From the NCBI GenBank assembly GCA_002104985.1, contig MCGO01000149.1, forward strand, positions 1-64,000: a stretch of DNA of 64,000 bases, written 5' to 3'. This DNA is from Rhizoclosmatium globosum. Its lineage: Eukaryota > Chytridiomycota > Chytridiomycetes > Chytridiales > Chytriomycetaceae. How positions within the stretch are numbered: position 1 is the stretch's first letter; each line of letters begins with the position of its first letter. Shown here in pieces: positions 33,240 through 45,264 of this stretch. Under the pieces are notes generated by a model. That model saw only the letters and a program-made list of their open reading frames with translations, did no database searches and had not been told where the DNA came from. Both the position numbers and the translations under genes were made by a program.

Positions 33240-34652
33240 ATGTTAATGAAGCGTTCTTCAGATAATAATGGGTTTGACACAAACAAACCAAAATATACAA
33301 CAATGGAGCGCCTCCCTCTAGAAATACGCGAACAGATCATACTATGGCTACCGATTGATAGACACCTACTTTCAGTTGCAATTGTGTCAAAGAATTTGTT
33401 TTTACATCCCATAGTTTGCGATATAAAAGGCGTGATTGCCCAGAGACACTTTGATACCTTCGTCGCTAAGTTTCCACACCCTCGAGAAGAAAACTATTTG
33501 CTTGGAGAACAAGATCCAGTTTTACAAGCGCTTGATACAATCAAAGACGATTGGAAGTTTCTGCCATCCCTGTACCGTACAATAATTGTCAAAACGATAC
33601 TCCTTGTTCCCTTTCCAAACGTTGTGATACCGTGCGGAAAAGACGAGCAATGTCCATTAACACATACCGAGGCCGACCGCGTGCAAGCAATGATTTTAAC
33701 CAACCACAACCCAAACACAATATTCGACACAGAACAAGGCGAGGAACTCATGTACCGCACCTTCGATTGGGCCTCAAAACACAACCACCCCACACTCTGC
33801 ACCCAAATCACAAACCTCGCACAAACCCAAGACCATCTCTTCTACCTAACCCGTACATCAATCGACCACACAAACATCCAATCCCTCACCTACATCCACT
33901 CCAAATCCCTCACCCTTCCCACACAGAACAGTAACAGCAACCCCTTCAACGACCCCTTCCACATCACACAACTCATCACCCGTGCAGTCGAAACAGACAA
34001 CAAACAAACCCTCCTCCACGTCCTCACGAAATCCCTCGGCCACCTGACACACATTGACGCTCTCGACGCAAGCCTCTTCACAGCCGTTTCGAGAAACTGT
34101 CTGGGGACGGTACAAGCTATCCTGGGGGACCCTAGGTTCTCGAGCGAAGTGTACTTGAACATGTCGTTTCTGGAGGCGTGTCGGTGTGGGTATATGGAGA
34201 TTGTGGAGGATTTGGCGGGGAGGGTTGAGGGTATACTTTCGCCGGAGAATGTGATGCGGCTTGTTACTGGGTTTTTTGGGGATAATGCTGGTGTAGTTGG
34301 GGTGCTTTTGAGGGGGTCGAGGGGGCTTGTTGAGGGCAGCGGGGAGTGGGCTGTTATGATTAGGAGTGTTTGTGCCGGAGGGTATTTGGAGACATTGAAG
34401 GTGTTGATGGAGGATGAGAGAGTTTTGGACAGAAGGGAGGAGTTAATTGTGGAGTGTTTGATGGAACTGTCGAGGAGTGGGATTCGACATGATATTCTTG
34501 CTTACTTGCAATCGTTGAAAGCTGAAGAAAAGTCCGAGCATCGCGTTGAACAAGTTGAAACATCACTGAAAGTAGTTCGAACTTTCACAAACAACCAATT
34601 TCCAATCCCTCTTCTCCTCACCTCCCTCATCGCTATTTTCGTTCTTATTTAG
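33240..34652 (+). CDS. F-box-like/ankyrin protein with C-terminal membrane anchor
   Basis: A single-exon protein of 470 residues. Its start ‘ERLPLEIREQIILWLPIDRHLL’ closely parallels that of the minus-strand gene at 15.8-17.1 kb. Degenerate ankyrin-type repeats follow (‘LFTAVSRNCLGTVQAILGDP’, ‘FLEACRCGYMEIVEDLAG’). Unlike its relative it ends in a hydrophobic stretch of about 17 residues (‘FPIPLLLTSLIAIFVLI’) right at the C-terminus, as in tail-anchored proteins. It may place an SCF-type adaptor at a membrane. Function is inferred from layout only. Confidence 0.72.
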   Translation: MLMKRSSDNNGFDTNKPKYTTMERLPLEIREQIILWLPIDRHLLSVAIVSKNLFLHPIVCDIKGVIAQRHFDTFVAKFPHPREENYLLGEQDPVLQALDTIKDDWKFLPSLYRTIIVKTILLVPFPNVVIPCGKDEQCPLTHTEADRVQAMILTNHNPNTIFDTEQGEELMYRTFDWASKHNHPTLCTQITNLAQTQDHLFYLTRTSIDHTNIQSLTYIHSKSLTLPTQNSNSNPFNDPFHITQLITRAVETDNKQTLLHVLTKSLGHLTHIDALDASLFTAVSRNCLGTVQAILGDPRFSSEVYLNMSFLEACRCGYMEIVEDLAGRVEGILSPENVMRLVTGFFGDNAGVVGVLLRGSRGLVEGSGEWAVMIRSVCAGGYLETLKVLMEDERVLDRREELIVECLMELSRSGIRHDILAYLQSLKAEEKSEHRVEQVETSLKVVRTFTNNQFPIPLLLTSLIAIFVLI

Positions 34653-34737
34653 TCTCACTTAGCTTTATTCTGTCCCCCCCACAAGAAATAAATTAAGGTA
34701 TACAAACCCCAAACAAGCCCCAAATACAAACAAAGTG

Positions 34738-37492
34738 TTACGTACTATTCAACCGTCTACCCAATCCAGTAACACTAACCCTCTCACCAACCCCAGGCCT
34801 CCTCCCTTCCCCGTCCCCTCCAACACTGGCACCCACACCCCCACTCACACTAGAACTCGTAGTCCCCGCAACAATCACATTCCTCGCATCCCGCCTCTCC
34901 TCACTTTCCAACAACGGAGCAGTTGCGCTTGGGGGTAACGTGGGTGGAGGCGGACTTCCGGGCGCGAGGCGGCTTCCACCACGTTGAGGGCCGAGTCGTG
35001 GACTACTTCCGGTTCCACCGCGGCCACCACGTATCGGCCCGAAGCCTGGGGAAAAGTTTACGGGGCGGCGGGGGCCTAAAGACGGGGATGTTGAGGCGAT
35101 GGGGAGGAGGGGTGGAGATGGGTTTAGGAGGAGGGATGCGGCTGTTGGGTGGGAGGGGGTTGTTGCTGTTGTTGATGATGTTGCTGTTGTAGGGGGGAGT
35201 GGTGGAGAGAGGGCTATGGCCAGGTTCGCTGCTTCGGAAAGCGAAGACCAGAGAGATGTTGGTTGTGTTGTTTGGATTTGGATTGTTGGTGGTGGAGGTG
35301 GGGAGACTCGTAGGGACGAAGCTGAGTGGAGAGGTGGTGGCATTATTGTTGATGATCGCACTGATGTTGGATCTGAAGTTATCCGTGGTTGTGATGTAGG
35401 CTGTGCGAGCACTGCTGGCGGTGGTAGAGGTGAAAGCGAAGTGAGGCGCTCTTCATTTGGAAGGTTGATGGATGGAGAACGCTGTGACATAGTCATTGTT
35501 TGTGGGATACTCGACGGTGTAGTTTGAGTTGTGACTGAAGATTGAGGACGCGATTCTGGCAGACTTGGAATAGCTGTACTCTGAGAGTTTGCTGCCGAGT
35601 TACTGTTCGATGCAGATGTTGCAGGTGCACTTTGCGTCCGACTAGAAATGGGAACAGTGGAAGCAGAAGAACTCGAACCTGATGTGAGCGTAGAATGTAA
35701 TCCAGCCCAACGACGTTGATCATCCAATTCAAAGTCAACCAAAAGGTCATCTGAAGCAAACAAAGATTGATTCAGCACAGCGGCCGTGGGATCAATAAAC
35801 GGTCCCGAATATGCTCTGTCACTGTCTGATGAGGTTGAAGAAGACGTTGCGGCATTTGGCAGTGCAGACGCAACTGAAACAGGAACAATATTCGACAATG
35901 TTGTATCGGCGAGTGCTGGAAACGGATTAAAGCTTCCCGAATAAATAGGTGGCGACGGGTCAACGCGTTGTTGGAAGGGAGGAGTAAGCCGTTCCCGCAC
36001 CAACCTTGCCCTCTGTATAGCGCGATCAAATCCATCAAAGGCATCCGCCATATTGTTCAAGGCTCCAGATCCTGCAGATACTGCTGTCGATGCTGAGGCA
36101 CCTGGCACTTGATAGGATGGTTCCAAAGGAGTCAACCAATCAGAAGATCCTATTGAGGCGGCTGTTGATGAAGCAGCAGTAGCATTTGCGATATTTCTAG
36201 TCGTTGATTCCATCAGATTCGCAAGTCGATTCATATTTTCACGGACATTATCGAGGCTACTCCGTTCCGACAAGTTTCTATTAATTTCACGGGCTCTTGT
36301 TAGGAGAGAAGAAATACTTCTCGATGCAGAAGCAAGAGTGGGTCTTGATTCTGATTCTGAACAGATAATTGATGAATTTGAAATAGAAATAGAAATGTTG
36401 AGTACAGAGCACGAACCATTTGGAGTATTTCCAGATCCTTCAAGGCCTCGATTCGCAGAAGTTGAAGCAGAAGCAGTGGTATTAGCAGTAGTAGTAGTAT
36501 TAGTAGTAGTAGAAGCAGAAGCAGTAGGCAACTGAATCCTCGCGTTCATTCTAGCACTAGAAACCATTCTTCGAGCAAGCTCACTTCTCCTTCGATACCA
36601 CATTTCCGAGAAGTCTTCGTCTTCATTGTCAGAAGAAAGAAGCAGCGGCGGTCTGATGGACGGAGCAGGCCCTCTCAAGGACCTCAGAAACTCGTCACGA
36701 AATGATTCCTGCGTAGAAGATGGAGGTGGGGGCCTGAACGACCACCATCAGCTTCAAACTCATCACGCGTACGTCTACGGGAAGAAGAAGAGATTTGAGG
36801 AGGAGGAGGTGGTGGAAGGGTATAAGGAGAAGAAGATGAGGAAGACGACGAAGGTTGTGTTGGGGGATTCAAGAGACCAAGACGGCGTCTGAGCCGGGCC
36901 AGAGGGCCTTCCTGTTGTAGAATAGAGGAAGAAGGTTGACTAGCTGAAGCAGTGGATGGAAGCCGTCTCCCTCGCACCTTATTTTGAGATAGTATTTTAG
37001 GGAGAGTGAGTGACGGGTTGAAGGACACACCTCCAGGGCCAGAGCGTCCCTGTCTTCGCGCAGTCTCGCCATCCAAACCGGATCCGTTGTCGCCGAAGAA
37101 GAAAACGAAATCGGCGAAGGAGGCGAGCGCAACGTTGCAGTTGAAGTTGCAGTTGAAGTTGACGTTGAACCAAGACCCGAAGCACGATCGCGGGCCCTTC
37201 GAATTGCCGAAGCGAGTCGAGTCTGAGTTTGTTGAAGCTGGTTTTGAAGGTGGTTTTGCTGACTGGTTTCGTGTCGTTGTCGCTGTCGTTGTTGCGCACT
37301 ACTACTACTACTCGCTGGTTCAACGTCAGAGTCGTTCGTTCCGTCTGTGCTCGATCCTGACTCCGACCGAGAACCAGGACTCTTGGTGCCATGCCGCCTC
37401 CTTCTTCCACTGCTGCTACTGCCGCCCCCGCCGCCGCCGCCTGTTCGTCGCCCAGATCGTGACTCACTCGAAAAGTAGATGGGCACTCCCAT
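34738..37492 (-). CDS. large Ser/Thr/Pro-rich disordered protein, unrecognised
   Basis: About 880 residues of low complexity. The N-terminus (‘MGVPIYFSSESRSG’) is followed by Gly, Ser and Arg runs, a Gln-rich helical stretch, an intron ending ‘AAAATAAG’, more Ser/Pro-rich sequence, an acidic patch (‘SSDNEDEDFSEMWYRRRSE’) and long Ser/Thr/Ala stretches. A one-base break in a C5 run (plus strand 36728-36732) separates two frames; a sixth C joins them smoothly, so I read it as one gene. The plus strand carries long shadow frames because of the simple composition. The start lies only 24 bp beyond the GatA stop, so its leader must overlap GatA. No domain is recognised. Confidence 0.6.
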
Positions 37493-37516
37493 TCTTCGCT
37501 GTTTTCTCCCCTTTCT

Positions 37517-39169
37517 TTATTGTTCGGATAACACTCGCGAAATTCCAAATAAATCAGCATCGCGTCCAAACTGTCCAATGATTTGCATTCCAAGTGGTAG
37601 CTCGCCTTCCTTGCTAGCAGATCCTCCAACAGGAACCACGATTGCAGGTAATCCTGCCAATGACACGGGTACCGTCATCACATCATCTGCACACTCGTCA
37701 ACCACAGCTCCCTTTTGTACATCTTTCAGTAACGGTGCTACAGTTGCGGCTGCTGGTGTAATAATAAAATCACACTTGGCAATCTTGTCTCCCACTCTTT
37801 CAGTTGACTCGGACGGTGTAATTGGATGCACAGCCTTAAATACATTATTATACGACTCCTGAATTAATCGCCGAACTACTTGTGATTGATGGAAATATGA
37901 TGCATACGAGCTTTATGCGAACTTGTTAAGTCACATCATCAACTGCAAGAAATACGAACCTGGATCCCAACACAAACGTACCCAACATGATACGTCGCTT
38001 TACATTCGGTCCAAACATGTTTCGCACTTGTTCCAATCCAGCGAGTCCGTCGTCAGATGTCAAAGTACTTCCATACCGCACCCCATCAAATCGCGCCAAA
38101 TTCGAGGATGCTTCAGCACTTGCAATAGTATAATACGCACCTAATGCGTATTGGTGGTTGTCCAAGTCCACACTCACAATAGTTGCTCCCTTCTCCTCCA
38201 ACACTTCCAACGCGTTCGAGTACCTCGACAGAGTAGATTCCGGTAACATGCTAGCAACATGTGAAGGAACTCCTACCACGATTCCAGCAAGAGGTTTGTC
38301 GCCCTCTTCCAAAAAGATTCGTTGGCCACAGTCAGGTCCCTCATGTAACTGCGCGATACTCGTTGGATCTTTTGGGTCCGCCACATTCAATACATCTACC
38401 AACACATTGGATGAATACAAATGACCATCATTAGAAAATCAAGAACAGTTACCATACACAGTCTTGATATCATCCACACTCTTTGCCAACACACCCACTG
38501 TATCCAGACTACTAGCATACGAAACAACGCCATACCGAGAAAACCGGCCATAAGTTGGCTTAAAACCCACAACACCACAATACGACGCCGGCAGCCTCAC
38601 CGATCCACCAGTATCCGTACCCAAAGCCCTACAATCAAAAATAAGAACCAATCAACTTCCCTCTCTTTCCAGTAAGATAAAAAGAAAGAACTCACACTCG
38701 AACAACACCCTCCGCAACAGCAGCCGCAGAACCTCCACTACTACCACCAGCAACACGCTCCATGTCGAGTGGATTCACAACAGGCCCATGTGTCGAGTGG
38801 ATAGCGTACGAGCCCATCCCGAATTCATCACAGTTTGCCTTCTGAGGGAGCACGTCTGCGCCATGTGAAGCCAAGAGGGAAGCGACCGTCGCCGGGAAAG
38901 GGGAAGTGTAGTCTGATTTCGTATTTAATAAACAGGATATCAAAGTGGAGTATGTTACCGCGAAGGAGCTTTGATGCGCATGATGTCGTTCCTGATCCGG
39001 TTGTTGCAATGTTTGCTTTGATGGCCACGCGCCAGTTTTGAAGAGTTGGTTTTGAAGCGGCTTGTCGTTCGCTCCACGGGGGAAGAGGCGGTGGCGGTGA
39101 TTGGAGAGCCGGGATGAGGGAGTTGGTTGCTGATGTTGTCGCTGTTCCAAGATGGCGAACTCGGTACAT
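37517..39169 (-). CDS. HER2: mitochondrial Glu-tRNA(Gln) amidotransferase subunit A (GatA)
   Basis: Five exons encode about 455 residues with all phases correct. It is the amidase subunit of the mitochondrial GatCAB complex, which turns Glu-tRNA(Gln) into Gln-tRNA(Gln). The amidase catalytic set is visible: Lys in ‘VAIKANIAT’, the Ser pair in ‘[15 protein letters not shown]’ and ‘[13 protein letters not shown]’. Further family blocks are ‘[18 protein letters not shown]’, ‘[11 protein letters not shown]’, ‘[27 protein letters not shown]’ and ‘[10 protein letters not shown]’. The first about 40 residues have no acidic residues and suit mitochondrial import. It is divergent from the coiled-coil gene at 39283. 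Confidence 0.93.
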
Positions 39170-39282
39170 TCTTTCTCAGAGAAAAACTATTATTTACTGG
39201 ATCTTCAGACTGAAGAATCGAATTGAACTACCCTCACCTGGGCACACTTACGTATTCCACAAATGACAATTCTCGCCTGTCG

Positions 39283-42200
39283 ATGGAAATCATGCTGCGA
39301 AACCTGCAGCACCAACACCAACAGCCTCGCTCTTCTTCTAAAAATGATCCGCCAGCATCGGCATTTGAAGTCTTTGCCGGCAGTACTCCACCATCAGCAA
39401 AGGAAGCTTTGAAATGGGTTGGTGCGCAGAAACAACACTTGAACAACACCACATCAACTACATCAACCACATCTACCCTCCAATCAGCTCGAAAAATATA
39501 TACTGCACCTATATTGACAAAGAAACCAAAACAACCAGTTCCTCAACCAAAGTCCCAGAACATCCCGTCAAATCAACCAACGGCAACACCAAAACCCAAA
39601 ATCAGAATCACAAGGGAATCCGAACAAATCTATACTCAGGACGAAGCAAAAGAAGCGGAAGAAATGGTTTCCAATCAACTCCCAAAGTCGCGTATGTTTG
39701 TGCAGAAACTTGGGTCGAATGGGATGACAGCACTACACATGAAGCTTGAAACCGCATTTGGAATGATGGTTCGACGTGCAGAGACCCTGGGCTCCGCCAT
39801 CAGTATCCGCGAGTACCATTTTTTGTTGTATCGCTTTATTTCGGAACATGTCGCGTCTACCATATCGTTTTTGGAATCAGTTTGGTGCTTTTTCTTTTCA
39901 ATTTGAAATATTAACTTCCGTCTTATACTTTTTTTTTTACTAGTGCTCCTTTGATTCTGTTGAACTGAAGGAGATGAATTCATGTCGGTCTCATTTCCAA
40001 GGCCTCGTTGAGGCAGTCCGAAAGAAAGACTATGAAACGACAGAGAAGCACGACATGTTCAATAACATGACACTATGGATTCGATCGATTGTTGGGTTTT
40101 TTGCGATGCTGCAGAGGAGGGAGATTGAAATTGGGCGGATGATTAAAGACTTTCAAGTTCTGGAGGAAGAATCAATTATTTTCAGGGATGTCTTACGGCA
40201 GCTGGAAGTACAGAATTCGAGTGGAAAGCCGAAGCCAATTGAAGTCACGATTCGGCAAATAACCATATCGGATAAATCTGGATACTTGGTGAGGGCTGAT
40301 ACTCGTCATCACATTCAATTAAACTTGTTCCAGAAATCACAAGCTTCTTGCGATCAATCAACCATGACTGAATCAGAATCAACCTCTACCGAGTTTGAGC
40401 ACGATGGCGTTGTTTGCAACGAGGAAAAGGCTCCAATAATCAAATATGAAACCTTATTCGTTCCTATCATGGCACCTCAACACCAAACCATCTCCAGAAA
40501 CCCTTCAATATCCCCGAAACCAAATCGAAAATTGAGCTTTATATCGGGCGATGTAACACAAGAATATCGGCAACCACACATTCCTGTTCTTGTCACCCAA
40601 GATACTCCCTCCGACGCCCTAAAGCGATTGTCGATCGCCAAACGACAGTCCGTCAGCACAAAACCGGCAAATTCATCTGCAGTCTCCGTGCAGGAACCAA
40701 CCACAATCACAAAATCAGCCTCCGTGTCAGCAGTATCAGATTCGTTCCCTTCAACAACGAACATCTACATCGAATCTGCATCAACAATGAGTCTCGCAAC
40801 ATTACATCCAACTCTTAGCACAACCTTAACAGACACTCAAACATCCACAACAAACCTAAATTCAACATCTCAAGACCTAAACTCAACTTCAAAACACCCT
40901 TCTACCACAGTCCTCCATTCCCAAAACTCTCTTTCCGCAGCAACATCGCAAAACATGCTGTCAGCTTCCCCTTCTCACGGAAACATATCCACAATCGCGT
41001 CAGGCGTTTCAACCGCAACATCAACAAAACAAGGCTCCATGGCTTCATTAGCCCCCAAAGAATCAAAAACCGTGATATGCGGTACAGACATCCCCATCCC
41101 AAAATCCACAGACTCCACAACCCAAACCCTCGACATTGAAAACCCGCTCCAAAAAACCGTGAATCAGTATAAAAAACAGGTTTCAGATCTCCAAGCCGCT
41201 CTCCGCACAAGCGAAGCGAAAGAGCTCGAGACCGCTGCGGAAGTATCCATGTTGAAAGAGACACACGCGAAACATGTGTTGGATGTTGAAAAGAAGTTTG
41301 AGGGTGTGATTGAGGTGGAACGGTGTCGTGTTGCTGAGGCTTTGGGGAGGGCGGTGGAGTTGGAGAGTAAAGTCGCGCAGCTTACGAATGACAAGTCGAA
41401 TGAAGCGGAAATACTTGCGATGAGGGATGCGGAGATTGTGGAGCTTAAGGAAGAGATTGAAGGGTTGAAGAGACAAGGTATATGTTTTTGTATGGTTCTG
41501 GTAAGGATATTGCTAATATGGTTTACTCGTCGTTGTACAGCTCAAGAACTCGATAAAGAAAAAGCACAGATGGAATCTGACTTGGAAGTTGCGAATATGG
41601 ATGTATTTACACTTCAATCTGAAGTTGCGACACTCAAAGAAACGCTGGACGCAAAACAAAGAGAATTCCAAACAGCTCTTGAAGAAAAAGAGAGGGAACT
41701 CCAAACTTGTCGCACTGAAAATCAAGAAATGATCGAGTCTCTGAAATTGGAAGCAAGGAAAGCTGTTGCGGAAGCAGCAGACGCGAAAGGGTTAATGATG
41801 CAGAGTAAGAACCGAGCTGGCGAATTGCATCATCAGTTGGTTATGCTACAGGAACGGAGCAGCCAAATTGAAGATCTATACAATGCACTTCTGGTTTCCT
41901 GCAAAGCGAATGAATATAAGGTGAAAGAACTGGACGCGATGGTAGACACAATAATGAGGTACCCAGACGTGAGTTTAGGACAGCCATTAGAGGACCCTGG
42001 TCAGTGATTTAACAATATTTGTATAGTACTAATATGAAAACGTCAGGAGACGGACAGTACGATGAATTATTCAAGGAAATGATCAACAGCAACAATATGC
42101 GGATATCACTGTTGGAACAAAAGAACAACGAATATCGATACATTCGAATGAAGAATGGTAACAGATTGATTACTGTGTCACATTCGAACTAAAGAGACAT

Positions 42201-43022
42201 ATTATAGCCGACGGAGATGACTCCAAATATCGTGAATATTTATCAAAGAGAAATTCTGTACCTGTTAAACTGTTTTCTGGGGACCGGCATTTGGATCGGC
42301 ACACTAGTATGAGTGTACCACGAGTTGGATCAAGCAATAGCAGCCCTTCCATCGTTATACCTGGTACTCGAACAAGCAGTAAGCACAGCAACAGCAATAT
42401 TCAAAGGACAAGTCAAAGTCAGATACACGACGAAGTTGATTTGGTGTCAACAATTGTTCATTCTTCGACCAAGCAGTTGTACCATCACAATCAACATTCG
42501 TCATCGCGGGATCTCAAGAGTCCCATGCCTTTAGGTGTCGCAGCTGACATTATATTGAACGGGACAGGAATTGGGACAGCTACTACAACGTACACACACA
42601 CAGAACTCCGAAAACTATCCAACCCATCAGTGCATCAGAACCAAATACTCCAGCAACATAAAAAAGAAAAAGAGAAAGCAAAACAGTATCAAGCACATTT
42701 ATACCGGCATCATGAGAAACTTCCGGGGAATAATGAACCAACGAAACCGCAGTCACCGGCTGGAACATTGCAACAAAAGACGCTTGTGCTGGAGCCAAAA
42801 GAGAAAGTGACTGCACAGTTTGAAAGGAATCCTGAGGAACGGAAGCGTGGGATGTCACATAGCCATGAAGTGCAGAATTACAAGCAGTTGAGGAATCCAA
42901 ATGAAGTGGAGAGGAAGAAGGAAGGGGTAGTTGTTGTGCCAAGTGGAGGGAGAATCAAGACACATTTCCCTGTAGATGAGCATAAAGACTTTAAGGTGAT
43001 GGAGGATCGTATTGTCGAATAA
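39283..43022 (+). CDS. long coiled-coil protein, unrecognised
   Basis: Five exons (introns at about 39880-39943, 41477-41540, 42000-42045 and 42157-42210) encode about 1,170 residues. A disordered Gln/Pro/Thr-rich start precedes an ordered helical region (‘SRMFVQKLGSNGMTALHMKLETAFGMM’, ‘FNNMTLWIRSIVGFFAMLQ’). A Ser/Thr-rich linker and a long heptad coiled coil follow from about 41.1 to 41.95 kb, then a basic disordered tail. I do not recognise the family; the layout suits a cytoskeletal, centrosomal or septal scaffold. The first ATG of the open frame is at 39283. The stop is 3 bp before the next gene's ATG. Confidence 0.68.
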
Positions 43023-43025
43023 AAA

Positions 43026-43757
43026 ATGGCACCCCCATCAACGACACCATTGAAAGCAATCCTCTTTGATCTCGGCGGAGTAATCCTCCACATTGACTAC
43101 GATCTCACCGCCGCGGCCTTTGAAAAGCACTTTGGCATAGTTGGCTTTGCATCGCGGCTGTTTTCGCAGGGTTCGCAGACGCAGTTTGTCGATGCGTTCG
43201 AGCGCGGACAAATCAGCGCGCAACAGTTTGTGTCCGAACTGCGAAGCTGCGCGGCCTTTGATTCGGACGAACGCGCGCGGCTTTCGAGTTCGAGTGCGAG
43301 TGCGAGTGCGAGTGCGAGTGCGGCTGAAGCGATTGAGAAGTGCTGGAATGCGATGTTGTTGGACATGCCGAACGAGAGGGTTGCGTATCTTCGCACGTTG
43401 AAGGAACGCGGGCTCAGGCTGTATCTGCTCTCGAACATTAATGCAACGCATGAGGCTGAGGTCGATCGTATCATTGAGAGAGACATCCAAGGCGGCGTTA
43501 AGGCATTTCGGGACTGCTTTGACTACATCTACTATTCACATCATATTGGCCGCAGGAAGCCGGATCCTGACACGTTCGAGTGGGTCTTGAGCGATATCGC
43601 GAACAGGGACGGCATAGCGAAAGACGAAGTGGTCTTTTTCGACGATTCAATCCAACACATCGCTGGTGCTAAGTCTGTTGGATTGCGGAGTTATTTGGTA
43701 CCCAAAGAACATAATCTGGTGGATGTGGTTGATCCTGTCTTGAATGAACAGCAATAA
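43026..43757 (+). CDS. HAD-superfamily hydrolase, bacterial-like
   Basis: An intron-less frame of 243 residues. HAD motifs: I ‘ILFDLGGVILHIDYD’, II ‘LYLLSNINATHE’, III ‘IGRRKPDPDTFEWVL’ and IV ‘VVFFDDSIQHIAGAKSVGL’. This is the HAD-IA type, close in style to bacterial sugar-phosphate or phosphoglycolate-like phosphatases with D-L-G-G-V. The second Asp of motif I, normally the acid/base, is Gly here (D-L-G), as in that bacterial subgroup. An in-frame Ser-Ala repeat (43292-43321) lengthens a loop. The lack of introns among intron-rich neighbours and the bacterial pattern make ancient transfer possible. The ATG lies 3 bp after the previous stop. Confidence 0.82.
   Translation: MAPPSTTPLKAILFDLGGVILHIDYDLTAAAFEKHFGIVGFASRLFSQGSQTQFVDAFERGQISAQQFVSELRSCAAFDSDERARLSSSSASASASASAAEAIEKCWNAMLLDMPNERVAYLRTLKERGLRLYLLSNINATHEAEVDRIIERDIQGGVKAFRDCFDYIYYSHHIGRRKPDPDTFEWVLSDIANRDGIAKDEVVFFDDSIQHIAGAKSVGLRSYLVPKEHNLVDVVDPVLNEQQ
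43292..43321 (+). repeat. hexanucleotide repeat (GAGTGC)5
   Basis: Five exact copies of GAGTGC within the HAD hydrolase, read as Ser-Ala units. It keeps frame whatever the copy number, and sits between the cap and core regions. Confidence 0.95.
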
Positions 43758-43908
43758 ATGCACGTCACAGTGTAAAACATCGCTGAAATCCTTAGAATAT
43801 ACTATTATGATACCATAGAATGATGTATTTCTCAATTATTCATTATGTCTGCGTATTACTCTTCCCTTCTTTCTTTTTTTCCCAGCAACCATCACCATTG
43901 ACAACAAT

Positions 43909-45264
43909 ATGGACACTGCCGCCCAGAAACAGGCAACAAAAGGCAACAAGAGGCCAAATGATCAATCAAACTCAACAAACGAAAAGAAGAAACAAAAGAA
44001 CGAGCCCAAACAGACTGCTCCAACAACTCAACAGAAATCAACATCAGCACCTGCACCTGCAAAGGGCGCCGCGGCCAAGATTGCTGACGATAAAAAGGCA
44101 AAGCTGTTACAGGTAAACCCTTAGCAGTTCTAGTCCACCACGATCAACCACGGTTCCAACTCTTTACTTAACTGAATCATTCAGGCTCTTTCGCGTAGCA
44201 AACAAATCTCCGAATCGTCTTCTAAACCCGCCTCGAAACCAGTCGCTCAACCAGCTTCATCTAGCGTTGTAAAGAAACCTCATCAACTTTCAAAACCTAC
44301 CCCAAAACCACCTCAATCCGTGAAACCAATTTCGACAACACCACAAAATGCCAAACTGACGGATTTACAAGCTAAAATGAAAAAGACTCTCTCTGGTGGA
44401 CGGTTTCGTATGATCAACGAGCAGTTGTACACAACAACCAGCGATATTGCCGTTGAATTATTCAAAGAAGCCCCTGAAACATTTGATATTGTAAGCGATT
44501 CTCAAATTCCACGCGAAAATATCCCATTTTTTAATTGAGAGGTTTTTATAGTACCACGAAGGATTCCGTGCCCAAGTAGAGCTCTGGCCGTCCAACCCAG
44601 TCGACCACTTTATCCAAACCCTCTCCGCCGCGAAAATCCCTAAAACCAAGCCTCTCGTGATTGCAGACATGGGGTGCGGAGAGGCCGCCCTCGCTCGATC
44701 CCTCCTCTCCCAAAACACTCCTGAAAAGCAAAAGTTCACGGTGCATTCGTTTGACCTCGCGTCTCCAAACGAGTTTGTCGTTGCGTGTGATATTCGAAGT
44801 GTTCCTTTAGAGGACGGGGTGTGTGATGTTGTTGTGTTTAGTTTGAGTTTGATGGGGACCAATTTTATTGAGTTTCTCGAAGAGGCTTGGAGGATTTTGA
44901 GGGATGGGTGAGTGTTGTTTTTGCTATGTATTTGTGATATTGAATTGACTGTATGGCGGTAGAGGACAATTGAGAATCGCGGAGGTGGTTAGTCGATTCC
45001 CTGACATTGACAAGTTTGTCGAGGCACTCACTGCGATTGGATTCAAGTTGACAAAGAAGGTGAGTTGGGTTTGAATCTTATGCAATGATTGCTTATGGGT
45101 ATCAGGATGCAAGCAACAAAATGTTTATTCTGTTTGACTTTTTGAAAGTTGAAAAGCCGACTGGTGCCGCAGCTTCAAATGGAAAGAAGAAGGGCAAGAA
45201 AGCTGTTGAGGGTGATGATGAATCTCAACCATTGTTGACCCCGTGTCTTTATCGCAAACGGTAA
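43909..45264 (+). CDS. RRP8: 25S rRNA (adenine-N1) methyltransferase RRP8
   Basis: Five exons (43909-44112, 44185-44490, 44552-44907, 44964-45059, 45106-45264) encode about 373 residues. A Lys/Pro/Ala-rich nucleolar-type N-terminus precedes the RRP8 core: ‘LSGGRFRMINEQLYTT’, ‘YHEGFRAQVELWPSNPVDHFI’, SAM-binding ‘VIADMGCGEAALA’, ‘VHSFDLASPNEFVVACDI’, ‘LEDGVCDVVVFSLSLMGTNF’ and the C-terminal ‘PCLYKRR’-type end. It methylates one adenine in helix 25.1 of large-subunit rRNA during ribosome assembly. Every junction keeps phase. Confidence 0.95.

Noticed and set aside
34923..35527. Long plus-strand frames inside the Ser-rich gene
   Set aside because: Gly/Val/Arg-rich shadows of Ser/Pro/Thr-rich coding on the other strand.
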